Shown here: positions 1-15,821 of the stretch, piece after piece | Layout: every line of letters begins with the position of its first letter | Position numbering within the stretch: position 1 is the first letter of the stretch | Assembly: GCF_954871325.1 (NCBI RefSeq) | Contig: NC_088775.1 | Coordinates: forward strand, 1,907,473-1,971,472 | Source: Gordionus sp. m RMFG-2023 | Taxonomy: Eukaryota; Nematomorpha; Gordioida; Chordodea; Parachordodidae | Reading direction: 5' to 3' | Length of the DNA: 64,000 nt | Translations under genes and position numbers: made by a program | Notes under the pieces: generated by a model | The model's database searches: none | Told to the model about the DNA's origin: nothing | Seen by the model: the letters and a program-made list of their open reading frames with translations, nothing else

Positions 1-41
1 GGATTAGCAGTCCATCGCCTTAACCACTCGGCCACCTCGTC
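1..41 (-). tRNA. tRNA-Ser(GCT), partial
   Basis: On the minus strand the sequence begins GACGAGGTGGCCGAGTGG at position 41, the conserved start and D arm (A box) of metazoan tRNA-Ser. The anticodon arm follows, with stem TGGA/TCCA around the loop CTGCTAA, giving anticodon GCT, which reads AGC/AGU serine codons. The window ends inside the anticodon 3' stem, so the variable arm, T arm and B box lie outside. No degeneracy is seen in the visible half. A tRNA pseudogene cannot be excluded without the other half. Confidence 0.9.
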
Positions 42-1560
42 ACATGCCAACAATGTGAAATTTAGTAATGATAAAGGTAATAATTTATTTTTCCAATGCA
101 CATTAATATAAATTGCTTGGAGTTGGAGATATAAAGGATTATATTTATTTGCCATTTTTATATTTTGAAATTGACATATATATATATTTTAATATACAAT
201 CACGAATATCTTATCTATATCTTTACAATATGTTTAAATGTTTAAATAAATTTGGTTATCTCTGATTAATAGATTTAAAATTTTCTCATAGGTTTATTTA
301 GGAATTATAATTATAAATTAAGTAACCTACATTTTGACAGTTTTTTAGATTTTTCTGATATGTGTTTCTATCATATTTAAATAATCATTTATTTTAGAAT
401 GATGAATTCTAGCCAGCTAAAAGTATTTAAACTCCACACAATATTAATTAAAATTAAATTATGAAATTACTTTGCTAATCACTCAAGTATAAAAATAGAA
501 TTATAAATAAACCTTAATATTCTTTCTATTAATACTTTTATCAATATTAATAATAAAATATAAATAATTTAATTCTTGGTGGAATTAGATTCAATTTTTC
601 TAATAAAAATGATTATTAATTTTAAAAAACATTAAATATGAAAGTATTTTTAAAAATATTGTCTAAATATTTAAATTAGTATTCATTAAATCAATATAAA
701 CATAATCACAGCCATATTAAAATAAGCATTTAATTAACCAAATTAGCACCAATTTTTTATTAATCACTATTTATATAGTAAGGCAAGTGAGCAATCTCCC
801 AGTTAGAATATCCACACAACGATATGCCTCAACAAAAATAACCAGACTATAATTTTCCTTAACTTTAATGAAATATTTAAAATTCTTGGATTTATTTTAA
901 AAAAATATTAAGATAAAGGTTAATTAATAGTCTTTTGAAATATATGTTTTTATTTAACATTTTTCTAAATTTATAAAGGGAATTTTTGCACTTTTTCTTT
1001 TTGTTTGATTTTCAAGCAAAACATTTTTTTTTAAAACATATTCTGCTACAGATAATTTAAGTTTTTAAAATTTTTAAAGCCTGTGTCTGTGAAGTAGAAT
1101 TCTAATTTCAGAATTTGTCCTGCAACATACATAATATAAGTAATATTTTTTTTTTAAATTTAGATTTGATTGGTTATTTATATATAGTAGGTTCAACTTA
1201 TACTAGAATTTTTAAAATTTAAATAATTGGAATAAAATGTTAAAAAGGTACGGGTTCTGGTACAGAAATAAAATTTTAAAAAAAGGGTCTTTGTATATAC
1301 ACATTCATAATTTATAAAAATTTAAAAAAAATGAAATAATTTATATTTTTTTAAATGTTTTATTTGGTCGCACAAGCAAAGTATCTTCTAAAATATCATC
1401 CTCAAGATTTCCAAGTAGATTTATATAATATATATTTCCTAAGAAAAAAATGCACGTTCTACGCTGACCTTTATTGTGTACTTGTGTCGCCGCTGCAGCC
1501 AAGACGATTCTAAACAAAATCAAGATATATAATTTTGGATATAAGAATTTTCTTCTCAGA
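42..1560. other. AT-rich stretch, no gene seen
   Basis: Homopolymeric A and T tracts with stops in all frames. The short open frames at 1341-1659 have the biased composition of AT-rich noncoding DNA. No repeat family recognised elsewhere in the window was found here. Confidence 0.6.
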
Positions 1561-1565
1561 ATTTT

Positions 1566-2470
1566 GAAATATTTTGTTCTCTTAACTTCTGAAAACCTTT
1601 CTATTAAAGATGTAATAAGCATTTTTTTTGTTCCCCCTTTCTATCTGTTGATAATTTGATTTTTTTTCTCTATCTACTAATAAAATTTCAAGATCATCAA
1701 TAGTTGCTATCATTATCATTATATCACTGCAATCATTAGGTGTTGAAGTAGCCTCCAATATTCCATAAAAATCAGATAAAACATTATTGTTCTGATTGTA
1801 ATCATAAAGTTGTTATTTTTAAAGAAACTAATACACTAGTAAGGTCTCTTATATGGATGGCACCAATCATCTTCCGACAAAACGACTTCACATGCTACCA
1901 TAATAAAATCGGTACAGAATCTTTCGAACTTAATAATCGTTCTAGCATCATACAGAACAGATTGAGGACCAACGTGTACGATTTAATATTGCCATCGACC
2001 TTCTAATGGATTTTGTATATTCTAGCAATTGTGTGAGTTCAAACATCCCTTACTTTATCAATTAGTGTTGTTAAATTACCTAACGTTAGTCAACTATAAA
2101 ACAGCGTAGTTATGTATTTATCCAAAAATATTCGAATCAATCTTCAGACTCAATTTAGAGGCTTAAATTAGATTTTTAGGCTAAAAGCTTGTTGAATAAA
2201 CCACATTAGAGATGATCAAAGTTAGGTTATTTAACAATACTATTATCAATGATCATTTTAAGGTGAATATTTTTTTAGGTTATCATTAATAGCCAATTGT
2301 AGAGTATGGGGCTGTGCATCTAATGCAATATATATTTGTGGAGAAATCTTCTATTCAATTACCTGTAAATTTCATTTTATGTCATCATAATTATCATCAT
2401 CATCGTATCCTTCTCTTCCAGCGCAATACTCCTAATTTTAATAGGGACCCCGCTAGAACATTCATTTAAT
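1566..2470 (-). pseudogene. Decayed coding-like island, family unknown
   Basis: Minus-strand frames with protein-like composition follow one another through this stretch but change frame. Going 5' to 3' on the minus strand: a short piece near 2330 with two cysteines (NIYCIRCTAPYSTIGY); a piece near 2000 reading ELTQLLEYTKSIRRSMAILN; then, in another frame, DARTIIKFERFCTDFIMVAC followed by a Trp/Cys-containing segment near 1860; then an open run of about 75 codons ending at 1566. Element B1 (2063-2242) with exact target duplications interrupts it. I do not recognise the family. It could be a dead host gene, a dead transposase, or real exons with unseen introns. No complete start-to-stop reading exists. 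Confidence 0.4.
2063..2242 (+). mobile_element. hAT-type MITE, family B, copy B1
   Basis: The element starts TAGTGTTGTTAAATTACC and ends with the inverted counterpart TTTAACAATACTA. It is flanked by a perfect 8-bp target duplication TTATCAAT (2055-2062 and 2243-2250). An 8-bp duplication and ends of the form YARNG are hallmarks of the hAT superfamily. It has no coding capacity. Relatives are at 5172, 26452 and 39144. Here it interrupts the coding-like island at 1566-2470. Confidence 0.88.
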
Positions 2471-2750
2471 AAATTTAATCGATTTCACAAGATTATCACT
2501 CCGTAGTAGCAATTGTGTAAACATATCTTATAGGAATACAAAATTTATTTAATGTTTGTAATATTTATTCTAATTTATATATTCGGATGCACTTCTATTT
2601 TGACACTTAGAACTCTTGGACACTTCACTTTTAAAAAGGGTTCTTCCGGGATTGGGTACAGCCAAAATAGGAGGGTTCAGGGTACGGGTTTAGTTTCACA
2701 TCCCTGAAAATTAATTTAAATATTATCTTTCCTCTGTATTAATATTTACC

Positions 2751-2764
2751 CCCCCCCCCCCCCC
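2751..2764 (+). repeat. Poly-C tract
   Basis: A run of about 14 cytosines in strongly AT-rich surroundings. Similar G or C runs of 8-14 nt recur at about 3772, 4434, 16500, 20739, 46819, 47506, 50055, 52028, 53776 and 60344. Confidence 0.9.
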
Positions 2765-3016
2765 TGCGAATATTTAGTGAAAATTTTTCCATCATTTTTT
2801 TAAGTCTGCAACACTGATGGATAAAAAATTTTACCTACTAAAACAAAATTCTAAATTAATTTATCTCTCTATAAATAACTATTACTTAGGTCAAAATTTC
2901 TAAAATGTATTAAATCCTACAGAATTTGGCGAATAAAATAGGATTATTTGTGAGGCTTCTTCTACAGGGAAAAAAAATAACTCCAAGAAGATGCCCGACA
3001 AGATGTAGCTTTTGAG

Positions 3017-3196
3017 TAGTGTTGTTAAACGGCTAGATTTGAGCCGATTTCTAAGAAAGGGCTGACACAATATTTATCTAGAATAATATAACGCAAGCCT
3101 AAAGAGTTTGCTCGTGGATGACACAAGGTTCTAGACATCAATTAGCGAAATCACGAGGCCTTAGGCAATATTTTTCTGGATAAAATATTAACACTA
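3017..3196 (+). mobile_element. hAT-type MITE, family A, copy A1
   Basis: Begins TAGTGTTGTTAAACGGC and contains the family core (CTCAATATTT-like, CAGAAAAATATT-like, AGATTTTGCTC-like, ATTTTTCTGG). It ends in a shortened arm, AACACTA. The flanks are CTTTTGAG and CTCTTGAG, an 8-bp target duplication with one mismatch. The 3' inverted arm has lost most of its outer part. Confidence 0.85.
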
Positions 3197-3892
3197 CTCT
3201 TGAGATCAAGGTTTCAGCCTCTTCGGACCTAGAAGAACGTATTTTGATTTGTCCTTTAAGAAATATCGGAGTAAGCTTAACCGGATATTTTATCTGAAGG
3301 TTTCATAACAAGTTGCACAATTTTTCTAGAAAACGAAATGGATTTTGTTGGGGGGTTATGTTGATCACGAAAATATTATTGCAATACAACTTAGAAAACC
3401 GAAGAGATGATATCGACCAAGAGTTTTTACGAGATTTGTATGGTTATTTGAGGCGGAAGCTAGATTATATGATTTTAAGATTCGTCAGTCTAGACTTGCA
3501 TCTAGAGACTAAAACAAATAGTTTCCATTTCCCAATGTGAAACTCAATTGAGGTTCACTGTGACCGTTATAATTTGCGCTTTTAATACATTATTTCAAAC
3601 CTATCAACCATTGAACCGTTCAAATGGCTTTAATCCAATTTACGAATATTATTATACTTAGAAATCCGTCTGAGGATTTAATATTTAGCATAATTTTGTT
3701 CATAGAAGTATAAATATATTCTGAGCCAATCTATCTTCAGAATTTAAAACATGGTTCGAGGGATTAACATCTCCCCCCCCCCACCCCCTTATAAAAAATC
3801 CCATGGAAGCATTGCATACTTTCAAATACATTTTTTTAGGCTCCTTTTCCCCAAATATATTAAGATCACCGTATATTTTGATCAACAATACC

Positions 3893-4121
3893 TAGTGTTG
3901 TTAAACGGCTCGTTTTGAGTCGATTTTTAAAAACCGGCTAACTCAATGCTTCATCCAGAAAAAAATATTACGCAAGCCCCTGAAGATTTTGCTCATAGAA
4001 GGAACAAAGTTCTAGGCACATATTATCGAAACCTCGAGGCTTAGGAAATTTTTTTTCTGGCTAAAATACTGAGTTAGCCGTTTTTAGAGATCGGCTCAAA
4101 ATGAGCCGGTTAGGGACACTA
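3893..4121 (+). mobile_element. hAT-type MITE, family A, copy A2
   Basis: A full-length family A copy (229 bp). It has the left end TAGTGTTGTTAAACGGCTCG and a right arm whose reverse complement repeats the GAGCCGATTTTTAAAAACGG and CTCAATATTTT-like blocks. The flanks ACAATACC and GCAATACC are an 8-bp target duplication with one mismatch. The two inverted arms of about 70-80 nt make a single strand fold into a long hairpin. Confidence 0.88.
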
Positions 4122-4721
4122 GCAATACCAATTAATACGAGGACACCTTTTCTTCGTTTGCCGAGAATGGAAACTTATCTCAAAAATTACGACAGAGAAT
4201 CGGTTGATTGAAATTGTCTCTGCTTGGCGTGCATAGAGAATTTAATCCCCCGATACAGGAAAACTCCTATTGAAATTTTTTTTTAGCGCAATCGCATGGG
4301 AGATTAAATTTTTCCATTGTAAAGGTGTTAGGCTAATACCATTCAAAAAGGATATAAAAATTACTTCAACACGATATTTTTAAACCGTAAAAGGGTATGG
4401 TAATTTATCTTCCAGAATAATCAAGATCAAGAGAGGGGGGGGGGTGAGTTGCGATCCCATTCCTCCACTTTTTAGCAAATATGCTAGGGTTCGGTAAAAA
4501 AATATTATTTAAAGGATAATAAACAAATTTACCCTTATCCTACGAAAAAAATAGTAAAAAAAAATTGGGATATGATGCCATTAAAAAAATAAAAATATAT
4601 AGTAAGACAAATTAATACTTTTTTTAAAAAAAGTAACGACGATACAAAGTAAAAATTAGTGAATAATTTTTTGAAAAAATTACAAATACAATCCGCTCTT
4701 CTACCCAAGAGCCCTACTCAC

Positions 4722-4912
4722 CAGTGTTGTTCAACGGTTCGATATTTTATCCAGAAAAAAATTATTACGCAAGCCCGGTGATTTTGTTCATAGAAAGAAC
4801 AAAGGTCTAGAACATATTTTATCGAAATATCGAGGTTCAGGCAATATTTTTTCTGGCTAAAATATTGAGTTAGCCGTTTTGACTCAAAACAACCCGTTTA
4901 TCAACAATACTA
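4722..4912 (+). mobile_element. hAT-type MITE, family A, copy A3
   Basis: Starts CAGTGTTGTTCAACGG and ends AACAATACTA, with the family core between. Part of the left arm is missing. The flanking 8-mers do not match, so the ends may have been altered or the copy is old. Confidence 0.75.
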
Positions 4913-5171
4913 ACAATAATTATATATTTGATATTGATTACCATTTTCTTGGGTTATTATACTTTAACTTGAAAATTATTCAAATGACTATTTATTTGGT
5001 ATTGTACCTTTCCCATTTTCGTACCTTTCAATTTCTAAATATATTTTTTTTAATTTCTTATATTTTGCTGTTTATTAGGTGTTATTATCATGACTATGTT
5101 GATTTAGGTGATGGGACAAAATCAACAAAAGGAAATCTTTGGGCTTATGTTAGTACATTTCTGGATGAAAT

Positions 5172-5533
5172 TAGTGTTGTTAAACTACCTAACAGAGTTG
5201 TTAAAAGATACTTTTTAAATGGATCTAGATACAGATACATCGTCTAAAATAATATCTAGATACAGATATTTTAACCAAAAATCTATCTAGATACAGATAT
5301 AGATACCACATTTTTATATCTAGATACAGGATCTAGATATTTGTATCTAGATCCTTTAACAACTCTGCTACACAACTTTAGTCAACTATAAAACAGCGTG
5401 GCCATTTAACCGAATATATTCCGATCAATCTTCAGGTTAAGACTCGACTTAGAGGCTTAATTATATTTTTCTAAGCTAAAAGCTCGACTGAGCCACAATA
5501 GAGTGGTCAGAGTTAGGTAATTTAACAAGACTA
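5172..5533 (+). mobile_element. hAT-type MITE, family B, copy B2, interrupted by C1
   Basis: The left end TAGTGTTGTTAAACTACCT and the body (GTCAACTATAAAACAGCG, GAGGCTTAATT) match B1, and it ends TTTAACAAGACTA. The flanks GATGAAAT and GATAAAAT are an 8-bp target duplication with one mismatch. Element C1 (5193-5367) sits inside its left arm. Confidence 0.85.
5193..5367 (+). mobile_element. hAT-type MITE, family C, copy C1
   Basis: Ends CAGAGTTGTTAAAAGAT and ATCCTTTAACAACTCTG are inverted copies. The interior is built of short repeats around ATCTAGATACAGATA. The flanks CTACCTAA and CTACACAA agree at six of eight positions. It lies inside B2, which lies inside an A copy, so it is the youngest of three layers. 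A second copy is at 62723. Confidence 0.85.
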
Positions 5534-5879
5534 GATAAAATATTGAGTTAGCCCTTTTAAAAAAAACGGATCAAATACTAGCCGTTTAACATTACCGTTA
5601 CTAACATCATTCAATAAAAATTTTTGTTAGAAAAAAAAATTATTATTCAAGCGAAGACAATAAAACTACCTTGAAAAAAAAAATTTATATTTAAAAAATA
5701 TATCTAAATTATTAAAGATCCAAATATTGAATACACGTTAAAAAAAAAATTAATATTATAAATAAAACGACCTTTTTTTTTAATATCAGTAAATATTCAA
5801 ATAAAGTAGCCCATGACCAGTAAAAAATAAATTACATTGTGAAAAAAATAATAATATAATATAATCACTTAAAAAAATT

Positions 5880-7700
5880 AATTTAAAAAAATTTCTGAAA
5901 ATATTCAAAAAACCCCCTTAACAAAATAAAATATATAAAAAAATATCAAAAATAAACCAAAATGACCGGGGAAAAAAAAGAAAAAAAATACATTGTAAAA
6001 AAAATAATATAATAACCACTTAAAAAAATAAATTTAAAAAAATTAAATACCATATAAAAAATTAATAAAAAAACCTCTTTAACAAAATAAAATATATAAA
6101 AAAATATTTAAAAAAAAATATCTAAAATAAACCAAAATGACCGGGGAAAAAAAGAAAAAAAAATACATTTGTAAAAAAAATAATATAAAAATTAATAAAA
6201 AAAACCTCTTAACAAAATAAAATGTATAAAAAAATATTTTAAAAAATATATCTAAAATAAACCAAAATGACCGGGGGAAAAAAGAAAAAAAAATACATTG
6301 TAAAAAAATTAATATAATAACCACTTAAAAAAAATAAATTTAAAAAAATTAAATACCATATAAAAAATTAATAAAAAAAACCCCTTAACAAAATGAAATA
6401 TATAAAAAAATATTTAAAAAAAAATATCTAAAATAAACCAAAATGACTGGGAAATAAAAAGAAAAAAAAATACATTGTAAAAAAATTAATATAATAACCA
6501 CTTAAAAAAATAAATTTAAAAAAATTAACAAAAAAACCCCCTTAACAAAATGAAATATATAAAAAAATATTTAAAAAATATCTAAAATAAACCAAAATGA
6601 CCGGGGAAAAAAAAGAAGAAAAAAATACATTGTAAAAAAATTAATATAATAACCACTTAAAAAAATAAATTTAAAAAAATTAAATACCATATAAAAAATT
6701 AATATAAAAACCCCCTTAACAAAATAAAATATATAAAAAAATTTAATATCTAAAAATATTCAAAAAATTAAATACCATGTAAAAAAAAATTAACATAAAA
6801 ACACCCTTTAATAAAATATTTTAAAAAAAATATCTAAAATTAACATTCAATAAATAAATTAAATTGTAAAAAATATTAATACAATAACCACTTTAAAAAA
6901 AATATATTAAAAAAAATTTTCTAAAAAAATATCTAAAATTAAACATCAAAAAATAAAATACATTGTAAAAAAAAATTGATATTTTAACCACTTAAAAAAA
7001 AATAAACATCAAAAAATTAAATTCCTTGTAAAACTAAAATATTATATAAAATAATCCACGAAAAAAATTACAAACACCCCCTTAACAAAATATATGTAAT
7101 AAGCATCAAAAAATAAAATTAAATACATGTAAAAAATAAATCCCTTCTTTAACATAATTTTTATTTCCCGGTCATAGGTTACTATTTCTGAATATATAAT
7201 GATATAATAATATAATATGTTATCAGAATAAAAATATTTCTTTAAAACTAATAATAAACTTAAATACATGTAAAAAATACAATTAAAAAATTAATATAAA
7301 AAACCCCCTTAACAAAATATATAAAAAAATATCTAAAAAATAAACATAATATCATGTAAAATAACCACGAATATATTAAAAAAATATCTAAAAATAAACA
7401 TTCAAAAAATTAAATACACGTTAAAAAAATTAATATAATAACCACTTTAAAAAATATACAAAAAAAATACTAAAAAAAAAATAAACATCCAAAAAATTAA
7501 ATAATACCATGTAAAAACTAAAATATTTATATAAAATAAAATTTAATACACGTTAAAAAAATTAATATAATAACCACTTTAAAAAAAAATACATTAAAAG
7601 AAATATCTAAAAATAAACATTCAAAAAATTAAAATAAATACCATGTAAATACTAAAATATTAATATAAAATAAAATTAAATACACATAAAAAAATTAACT
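5880..7700. repeat. AT-rich satellite-like tandem array
   Basis: Units of roughly 130-176 bp share the landmarks AACCAAAATGACCGGGG (near 5956, 6131, 6261, 6437 and 6591), ATACATTGTAAAAAAA, ATAACCACTT and CCCCTTAACAAAAT. Unit length varies by loss or gain of internal blocks. After about 6780 the units become shorter and more diverged but keep ATAACCACTTTAAAAA and TAAACATTCAAAAAATT. Open frames in the array are repeat translations, not genes. Confidence 0.85.
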
Positions 7701-7724
7701 CCCTTCTCCCTTAATAAAATTTTC

Positions 7725-7850
7725 GTCCTGACCGGTCCAATCATATCGAAAAGCCCGACCGGAAATAAAAATAAAGATTATATGTCCGCCCAGACCGGAG
7801 CGGCCCGGTTTTTAAAAAAAATATCAGAGCCCCAACCCAGCCCGAACCGA
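7725..7850. repeat. GC-rich CCGACCGG-type repeat island
   Basis: A GC-rich patch with repeated GACCGG, CCGACC and GCCCGG words in an AT-rich background. The same vocabulary recurs at about 9940-9985, 10617-10740, 11195-11290, 23240-23520, 31500-31700, 41120-41215, 43030-43140, 45150-45235, 46740-46795, 57960-58190 and 62985-63085. Such sub-terminal word clusters are typical of hAT-like elements, but full element ends were not defined here. Confidence 0.5.
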
Positions 7851-7855
7851 AATCA

Positions 7856-8056
7856 TTATTTTTGAAAAAAAATATATTCCAGCTCCTGATTTGCGGATCT
7901 TCTAATGTGGATATTATTGTTTCCCAGGGGAGAAAAAAAATCGTGTCGTTTTAAATCCTCTATATTATACATTATAATTAATATCGCTCCGCCGTTATCG
8001 CTATCATCATGCCGACAAAAATTGAGGCGGAAAATAAATTGCGAATCGAATAACAT
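7856..8056 (-). other. Short open frame, 66 codons, doubtful gene
   Basis: An ATG-initiated minus-strand frame with a more balanced residue mix than its neighbours (several Asp, Asn, Arg and His residues). No domain, signal peptide or partner exon is recognised. It may be chance. Confidence 0.15.
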
Positions 8057-9551
8057 TACATCATATGTTTTATAACATATGTTCTTTCGAAATATTGTGA
8101 AAAAAGAGTTAGCTGGAAAAGAGCGGGAAAAATTTTTATCGAAAAAAATTAAATAATGAACACATGTTAAATTGGCGGTCTATTCTCTCTCTATTAAAAT
8201 ATTGCATTTAATAGGTTTCGCAAACTATTATGACTTTTGATTGGTCAATTTTATTTTTTACATCAGTCTCTGCATATATTTTAAAAGTATCGCATAGAAG
8301 TTTATATTAATTTTTTTTTTATAAATTTAAAATGATGGTTTAAAATAAAATCTCCCTCCATTGCGAATGGCAAAAATGAACAAATAATCTCCCGCCAAAA
8401 GTTGATTCCCTCTTTAGTGAAAAGATTTAAATCTTACCTACTCTTCCAATCAGGGTTTAATTCTCAATTCTAAATCGAACGAAGTCTAAAAAAAAACATC
8501 TCATTAATTTTTAGAATTTCTAATCAAAATTCTATCCAATCAAATATTTATTCCCTGACAAATTATGAAAATGATGTTTAAGTTAAAAAAAAAATTAATT
8601 ATATAGAGCTTTCTTTCTTTCTTTCTTTCTTTCTTTCCCACATGTTCCTGATCTATTGGAATAACAAAATGAACAAATCAAATTTCATTCTTGAAAGTCA
8701 GAGAATAAGCTTGAGCTTATATAATTTTGATGTATTTTTTTTTGTTCACTAATTCCCTTACGACCTCATACGAAAATTCAATATCACCATCATTTTTGGC
8801 CCTGAAGCTACAAAATTTTTAGGGCCCTTAACACTTCATCAAAAACTGGAGATCACCAATCAACAAGCCCCCATAACAGTATAACGCAAATCTAACTTGA
8901 TCTCTATTAATAATTCCTCGGCTTTACCTAAGAGATTTTAGATCTCCGCTACTTTGTCCTAATGCGATACATGGATAATTGGTCAATAAAATTGTTCCAA
9001 GAACCCTAAAAATTACAACAAAAGTTATGCAAAAGAGTAAATCGACACTTACATCTGATTAATATGTCAGGGTTTAAATGGAGGGCACTTTTTGATTACA
9101 ATGTTTTTTTTTCACTCTCTAATCGGTCCATTTATTATAGCAAATGTTTAGAAAATTTTAAACGTTTTGGGACGTTTTATTTTAAATAATGTGTATTTTA
9201 AATGGCCACGCGTAAATTAAAAACGCAAAAAGTATCTGTGCAAGCCGTTTCTAAACGCTTCTAACTCAACTTGGAGCACTTATAAGTCCTCACTGATAAA
9301 ATATGATAAACGCTAGACTTTTATTCGTGGAAGGCGTTATTTCGATCGTCTATTTACTACGAAAATTCTTATTACCTGGAAAATATTACCGCGAATATAA
9401 AACTGGAAATGTATTATCCCCCAAAATAAACGGATTACGGCAAACGCTTTTTTTACCCGAATTTACCCTCATCCTTATAAAATCTTTAAAAAAAATAGCG
9501 CTTTAATATTATCAAAATTCTTTCTAAAGAAGCTAAATAAAACAAATGAAA

Positions 9552-9557
9552 GAATGA

Positions 9558-9633
<76 letters not shown>

Positions 9634-9647
9634 AAAGAAAGAAAAAC
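9552..9647 (+). repeat. (GAAA)n microsatellite
   Basis: An almost uninterrupted AAAG tetranucleotide array of about 90 nt. A short (CTTT)n array of opposite polarity lies 0.9 kb upstream at 8608-8638. Confidence 0.95.
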
Positions 9648-10287
9648 GGTGAGAATATATTTTTTTCTATTTACATTTTTTCTCGCAATTTTCTCTTTAT
9701 TTAATGAGTAATCAAATAATCAAATCGAACAACAAGTTTTTAATTTATATTTAAAACGTATTTAAATTAGGAGGGGAAAAAAAAATTCCAAGGATAAAAG
9801 ATTTATTAAAAATAGAAATTATTTGTTTAGATATAATTAACTTTATAACGGGAAGCTTGTTCTGATTCGACTACTAAAGAAGAAAATAAAATCCACCAAA
9901 TTAACCTGGATAACGATGATATGAATCAGCCATCCGCAAAGCCCGGCCCGCTAGCCATAACGGACCGGGGAAAATTTAGCGGGTATATACCTCACAAATC
10001 TCTCAGTTTTCCCTAATATCTTAATAGGCCAGCCCTGTGCATTATAATTTAGATATATATATATATATATTTTTCTGAATTTCAAGCTAAATATTTTATA
10101 ATTCCCATTATTATGTTATTTTTAAAAGCCTATTTAACAAAAATATCTTAAATCAAATAAATAATATAATAAATTCGCGACAAAAAAAATTAACCTATTT
10201 TTTTGAATATGATCTAATGACAAGATGATAGACATCAAATACAAGTTGACTTTATAAAATGGATTATTGTAGAAATAAGGTAGCCAT

Positions 10288-10505
10288 ATGACGCGCACAA
10301 ATTTAGCGTTTCAACGGCGTTTCAAAAGGCGAACAATACAATTTTAGATGTGTTCGTTAAAATTGGACGGCATTTTTTTTGTTTTAAATTTAGACGTTTC
10401 GTATTGAAAAAAAAATTAAAAATAAATGGTTAAATTTAAACACAGCTGTGTTTACGTTTCCGCGTTTTGGAACGATGCGTCGGAATGTTCAATCTGCGCG
10501 CATGC
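10288..10505 (+). repeat. Diverged family E palindromic element
   Basis: Starts GCGCACAAATTTAGCGTTTC and ends with an approximate inverted counterpart (GTTTACGTTTCCGCGTTTTG, then GCGCGCATGCGCAC). It matches the ends of the E copies at 41999 and 44477 but the interior has diverged. Confidence 0.5.
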
Positions 10506-10892
10506 GCACTAATAGGGGAGAAATAGAAGAGTTTGAAATTAACTTTGAAGAAAAATAAGATGTAGATATTAAAAAAATGTAATGGCCCAAAAATTTGTAA
10601 AAAAAAGAAGAAATTATCGGCCGTGGGGGGCTTTTCGTGAAATTTAGCCGTGTCCGGTCTAAATTTTTGTAAAATATTAACCGGTCGGTCTAGTCAACTC
10701 GTGCAAAATTCTTAACGGGTCTAGTTTAGCGGATCTTAAATATGAATGTTACGATTTTTTTTCCCAACTCATTATTTGGCTCCACCCGCAAAAATTGTTA
10801 GGAAAAAAAAAATTGAGAGGATTCATGATGGCATTAATAAACACTTTTACTCGAAGATGATTGGTGAGAAATACGGTTAGGTAATGGGTAAA

Positions 10893-11160
10893 AGGTCGGC
10901 TAATTCGGCCCTATCTACAGGCGCGTGGCGGAGAAATCTATTAATAAGGCGTTTTATCTTATCTATATTAGTTTATTTTGATGTTTGAGCTGCTAAATTT
11001 TCAATAAAAAAAAACCATAACCCCGTGGGATAACTTTCGTGCTTAAAATTTGGTTTAGCTGGTCAAATGACTGGAACAGCTAAAAAAATATAGTAATTAA
11101 ATTACCCAATTATAATGAGCAATTCCTATTGATAAAATCAAAATGCGAGTGAAGCAAACA
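10893..11160 (+). repeat. Dispersed repeat, family G, copy 1
   Basis: Shares several ordered blocks with 53255-53530: CAGGCGCGTGGCGGAGAAAT / CAGGCGCCTGCCGGAGAAAA, TTAAGGCGTTT-like, TTTGAGCTGC, GATAACTTTCGTGCTT / GATAGTTCTCGGCT, and AAAAATATAGTAAT. No coding capacity; superfamily undetermined. Confidence 0.65.
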
Positions 11161-12075
11161 CTATTGTGAATATTTTTTTGTTCGAAGAGGTCTAAACCGA
11201 ACCGGTTTTAACCGCTAATATTATAAAATCCGAGCCGTTAAAAATTATTTCACTTAACGGACCGAATTTCCCGAAACGCCATTTGGAACCGTTTGATATC
11301 TTAGTAATCTTTTTATGGCTATTTCGAAGGTACCAGTTGCCCAAAATTAGCGTATAGAAGTGTTTCCAGCCACGGAATTTATTCCTTTTCTCCCTTCGCT
11401 CTCCTTTTCTCCACTTTTTTATGGTCCTGGGTGGTAGCTATCACGTGACCCAAACCGTATTGAAAGTAGAAAAAAATAAAAATAAAATAATTTTAAATGC
11501 TACAAAATAAAAAAATTATTCCAATATTTATTTGATAATTACGAATAATTGGTGATTTGATTATAAATTACGAAAAATCATAGATATAGTGCAAGTATAT
11601 TCAATAATTTTTTTTTAAAAAATGGCGCATGATTGACAGTGCTGTTAACATGGGTCAAATTTAATATTTTTAAATCAATTTCATAGTTAATTAACCACTC
11701 CCTTTAATTAAAAAAAAATCTCTAAAAATGGCAGGTGTCATTTAAAGCGTTTCAAATCTGGATCAACGATTTGAATAATTGTAGTTCATACCTACATAAA
11801 ATATGATTATAGTATATGTTAGGTTAATGACTAATTTTTGAATATATATAATATAACATTTGTTTATAATATTGGTAAAATTACTCATATAAAATAGCTG
11901 ATCTCATGTTTGATTAACTAAGACAAACATTTCTAGATTATTCCCGATGACTAATAAATCAAAAAAAAAATATTCTTCTTTATATTGGACTATGAAATAT
12001 ATAATAATTTCCCCAAATCATCTTAACTATTTTAAAAAATTTTTTAGAAAATAAAATAATTAATTTTTTTACAAT

Positions 12076-15821
<3,746 letters not shown>

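Larger units (their letters stand above)
5112..5595 (+). mobile_element. Family A fragment split by a nested B/C insertion
   Basis: A-like sequence (ATTTCTGGATGAAAT, then ATTGAGTTAGCC and the outer arm GCCGTTTAACATTA) is interrupted exactly at GATGAAAT, which is repeated as GATAAAAT on the far side of element B2. This shows that B2 inserted into an older A copy. The left half of this A copy is hard to recognise. Confidence 0.7.
8060..12075. other. Gene-poor AT-rich region with repeats
   Basis: Holds a short (CTTT)n array at 8608-8638, a (GAAA)n array at 9552-9647, GC-rich islands near 9950, 10650 and 11230, a diverged family E copy at 10288-10505, and a repeat at 10893-11160 shared with 53255-53530. 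No supported gene. Confidence 0.6.
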
